Positions 61,745 through 64,000 of a stretch of 64,000 bases of DNA are shown here, one piece after another; positions within the stretch are counted from its first letter, which is position 1; the number at the start of each line of letters is the position of its first letter. The position numbers were made by a program, and so were the translations under genes. The stretch lies in contig OY759221.1 of the NCBI GenBank assembly GCA_963662175.1, positions 33,416,045-33,480,044 on the forward strand. Reading direction: 5' to 3'. The DNA is from Aradus depressus (lineage: Eukaryota; Arthropoda; Insecta; Hemiptera; Aradidae). A model generated the notes under the pieces. The model had not been told where the DNA came from and did not search any database. It was given only the letters and a program-made list of their open reading frames with translations.

Positions 61745-63346
61745 GAAATTCAGATAAAAACTCAACAGAGAAGTTTTGACGTATTACTAATTTAATCCTC
61801 TAACGACTTATCGCTGACGAAGTAAAATTGATAGAGGCGGCTGCTTATTGACAAGGCCTGGTTTGCAAACACAGCCTGGAAAAGTTGAGGGTTACTGGAA
61901 GGAATAAAACACGTTTATCTTTCAATTAATGTAATTATTGCTAATGAATTTCGCGGTTATAATGCACATCTATTATTATTTTTATTTATTAAACTTCTGC
62001 AATTAAATATATTTTATATTATACAAAAAATGTAAATTCAATATACAATTAATATCAATTCTCTCGATCCTATTTTCAAAAATATGAATATATCCTATAG
62101 TTTATGTACAAATAATCAACTTAAACGACTATTATCAATTAATAAAGAAAGTCATTTATTATTTATAAGAATATATATATATATATATATATTATGTACA
62201 AGTATAATTGAATCACAATGATGTATAAAAAAATATATACAAAAATATTGAGAATTATTCATAGAAATAGGAATTATAATAATAGACTCTGAAGCATTGA
62301 ATTTTACATTGTGGAAGACAAAATCAATTCGGTAACTTGAAAAATATTGCAGATGACTTAATATCAAAACAGCTATGTCCACAGTTAAAAAATGTTTCAC
62401 CAGTGTTTTCTTTCAACTCTAAATTACAACAAAAAAACAACAGTAAACGGCCGCAGAAGGCCAAACAAGAAATATATAAATTAATGATAGAAACGAAGTT
62501 GTTAAACTGTAATTGTTCTATATTCAAAGAGCAATAAGAGTAACGAATAATTATTAAAATTAATTAATTCAAGATATTTTTAAGACTTGTAAATAGTTCA
62601 ACCATTCCACGTCAAATCAACCAATTGAAAAATAAAAATTAACTAAACAGTAACAAATATTGGTGAAGGAAGTCGAGGTTCTGTCGTGCAAAAAAAAGGT
62701 TTCGGAAACAGTTTATTACCTTCTTCAGGGCCCTAACAGAATCTAACAAACAAATTAGTTGGCTTTGCTACATGGACAATAAAATAACAGGACAAACATA
62801 CGTCAAAAGAGAAAAAGTATACAAGTATATGTGAATCACGATGTAAAAAAAAAAAACTCAATATATTCACAATTATGAAAATATATATATAATAATTGTT
62901 TATAGTGCCAAAATTAATATAATGTAACAAGACTATTATATATCATTATTCATTTGTAAGTTCAATAATTATTATCATATATATTTTTAAAATAAATATC
63001 ATTATTTATTTATTATTAGTCCCTCTCTTTTATTATTCATCTTTTTCTTCTTTTTTTATAGTCAATAAAACCATCTAATTTGTTTTATATATTCTGTTAT
63101 GCCCTGAAAAAAAAAAAATGAACAGTTTCCGGAACGTTGAAGAATACGGATTTTTTTTTTTTTTTTATACGACAGAACGTCCTTCAATGTTGTAGAGATA
63201 CTGTGCGTTTTGATTAAAGATAACATTTCGATAAATCGAACAACTACCATATTATTTTTTTTTTCTTATCATTTAATATTATATAATAAAAATTAACATG
63301 GAATAGATGGTTATTATGAAGCAGATGGTTTCAGGAATAACCTATC
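61745..63346. other. AT-rich flank, no firm gene
   Basis: A 61-codon frame at 62355-62537 on the plus strand (DDLISKQLCPQLKNVSPVF) follows an acceptor-like attgcag, but nothing else supports it. The rest is simple AT sequence. Confidence 0.35.
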
Positions 63347-63449
63347 CTACTTCATGTACCAATTGCAGAAACCACTGTCAACCATAGTTTCATTTACGTT
63401 GATGCCGTCCACATTTACGATAACTTCTAAACGAATATCTACCGGATCG
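63347..63449 (-). CDS. possible terminal exon of an unidentified minus-strand gene
   Basis: A good acceptor (ttttgttttag) is followed by 33 codons (DPVDIRLEVIVNVDGINVNE, TMVDSGFCNWYMK) and a TAG at 63347. The composition is protein-like, and it faintly recalls the end of a Tudor-type domain (valine-rich, then NETMV-GFC), but I do not recognise it. Its upstream exons would lie right of base 64000. Low certainty. Confidence 0.35.
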
Positions 63450-63599
63450 CTAAAACAAAAATACATTAAAATAGAAACCAAAATTACAGGTAACGGGGAG
63501 TTTTATTGAAATTTTAATATACTGTAGAACTCATGATAGAAGTTTCAGCGATTTATTTTCCCCCTTTCAAATTATTTTCCTAATTTCAAAGTAGCAGTT

Positions 63600-63838
63600 A
63601 TTGTGACTCATGCCCGGGCTTTAACTACGAGGTCATATCACCTACTACCAGAGCGCTCTTTCGTCACTCTGGTGGACATGAGCCCGACTGTACAATGGGA
63701 GTCCTAAATTTTGTCTACGCTAAATTTTTATTCACCTAGGGTAGGAGTCTTTAACGAGTACCTGACATCGTACAGGCTCGGGACCATCTCTTAAAGTCCC
63801 ATCCGAAGGACGGCGTACTTAAGTTTATTTAACCATTG
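63600..63838 (-). mobile_element. SINE-A, head missing
   Basis: It has gactcatgcccgggctttaa to ggacggcgtacttaagttta. The tRNA-like part is absent. Confidence 0.85.
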
Positions 63839-64000
63839 CCATCAGCGGTTTTGTTTGTTTCAATGTACAGAGTAGTTCTACTTTCCTATACTCTGTAACG
63901 CCAGTTTGAAATGAAGAAAAAATCAATTTGAGAGAGGGAAGGGGACTGCAGAGTGATTTGTCCTAGTTGATATATGAGAGTCTGTTATGATCACATTCCT

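Overview
AT-rich (visibly about two-thirds A+T) eukaryotic DNA with spliced genes, long introns and dense, layered transposon debris. The three host genes (chaoptin, zwilch, PPCS), the I-, Jockey-, Tc1-, hAT- and Harbinger-type elements and the tRNA-derived SINEs with CCTAA-type tails point to an insect. The order cannot be fixed from this window.

Layout. (1) About 24.2 kb down to the left edge, minus strand: a chaoptin (chp) gene of at least 17 exons encoding a leucine-rich-repeat photoreceptor adhesion protein. All junctions are phase-consistent. The ATG is alone at the end of exon 1 (24015-24017), the signal peptide is in exon 2, and the C-terminus lies beyond base 1. Exon 13 sits in a 111-bp tandem repeat that duplicates the 3' splice site together with part of the exon. 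(2) 24.2-30.2 kb: mainly repeats, including a 5'-truncated Jockey-type retrotransposon flanked by a 12-bp target duplication. (3) 30.25-50.35 kb, minus strand: zwilch, the kinetochore RZZ-complex subunit, in 11 coding exons. Its introns hold an intact-looking Tc1 transposon, a near-complete I-type retrotransposon, a hAT derivative, a 123-bp minisatellite and an 82-bp satellite array. (4) 50.6-55.3 kb, plus strand: PPCS, phosphopantothenoylcysteine synthetase of CoA biosynthesis, in 6 recognised exons. It is divergent from zwilch, with only about 250 bp between them. (5) 55.4-64 kb: repeats, a decayed TIR-bounded element carrying a DUF7869-like reading frame, Jockey fragments, and near the right edge a possible terminal exon of an unidentified minus-strand gene.

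The three host genes have unrelated jobs (rhabdomere adhesion, mitotic checkpoint, CoA synthesis). The only regulatory link suggested by layout is a shared zwilch/PPCS promoter region. Exon borders were set by hand from GT/AG sites, reading phase and remembered family sequences; no alignment or RNA evidence was available.
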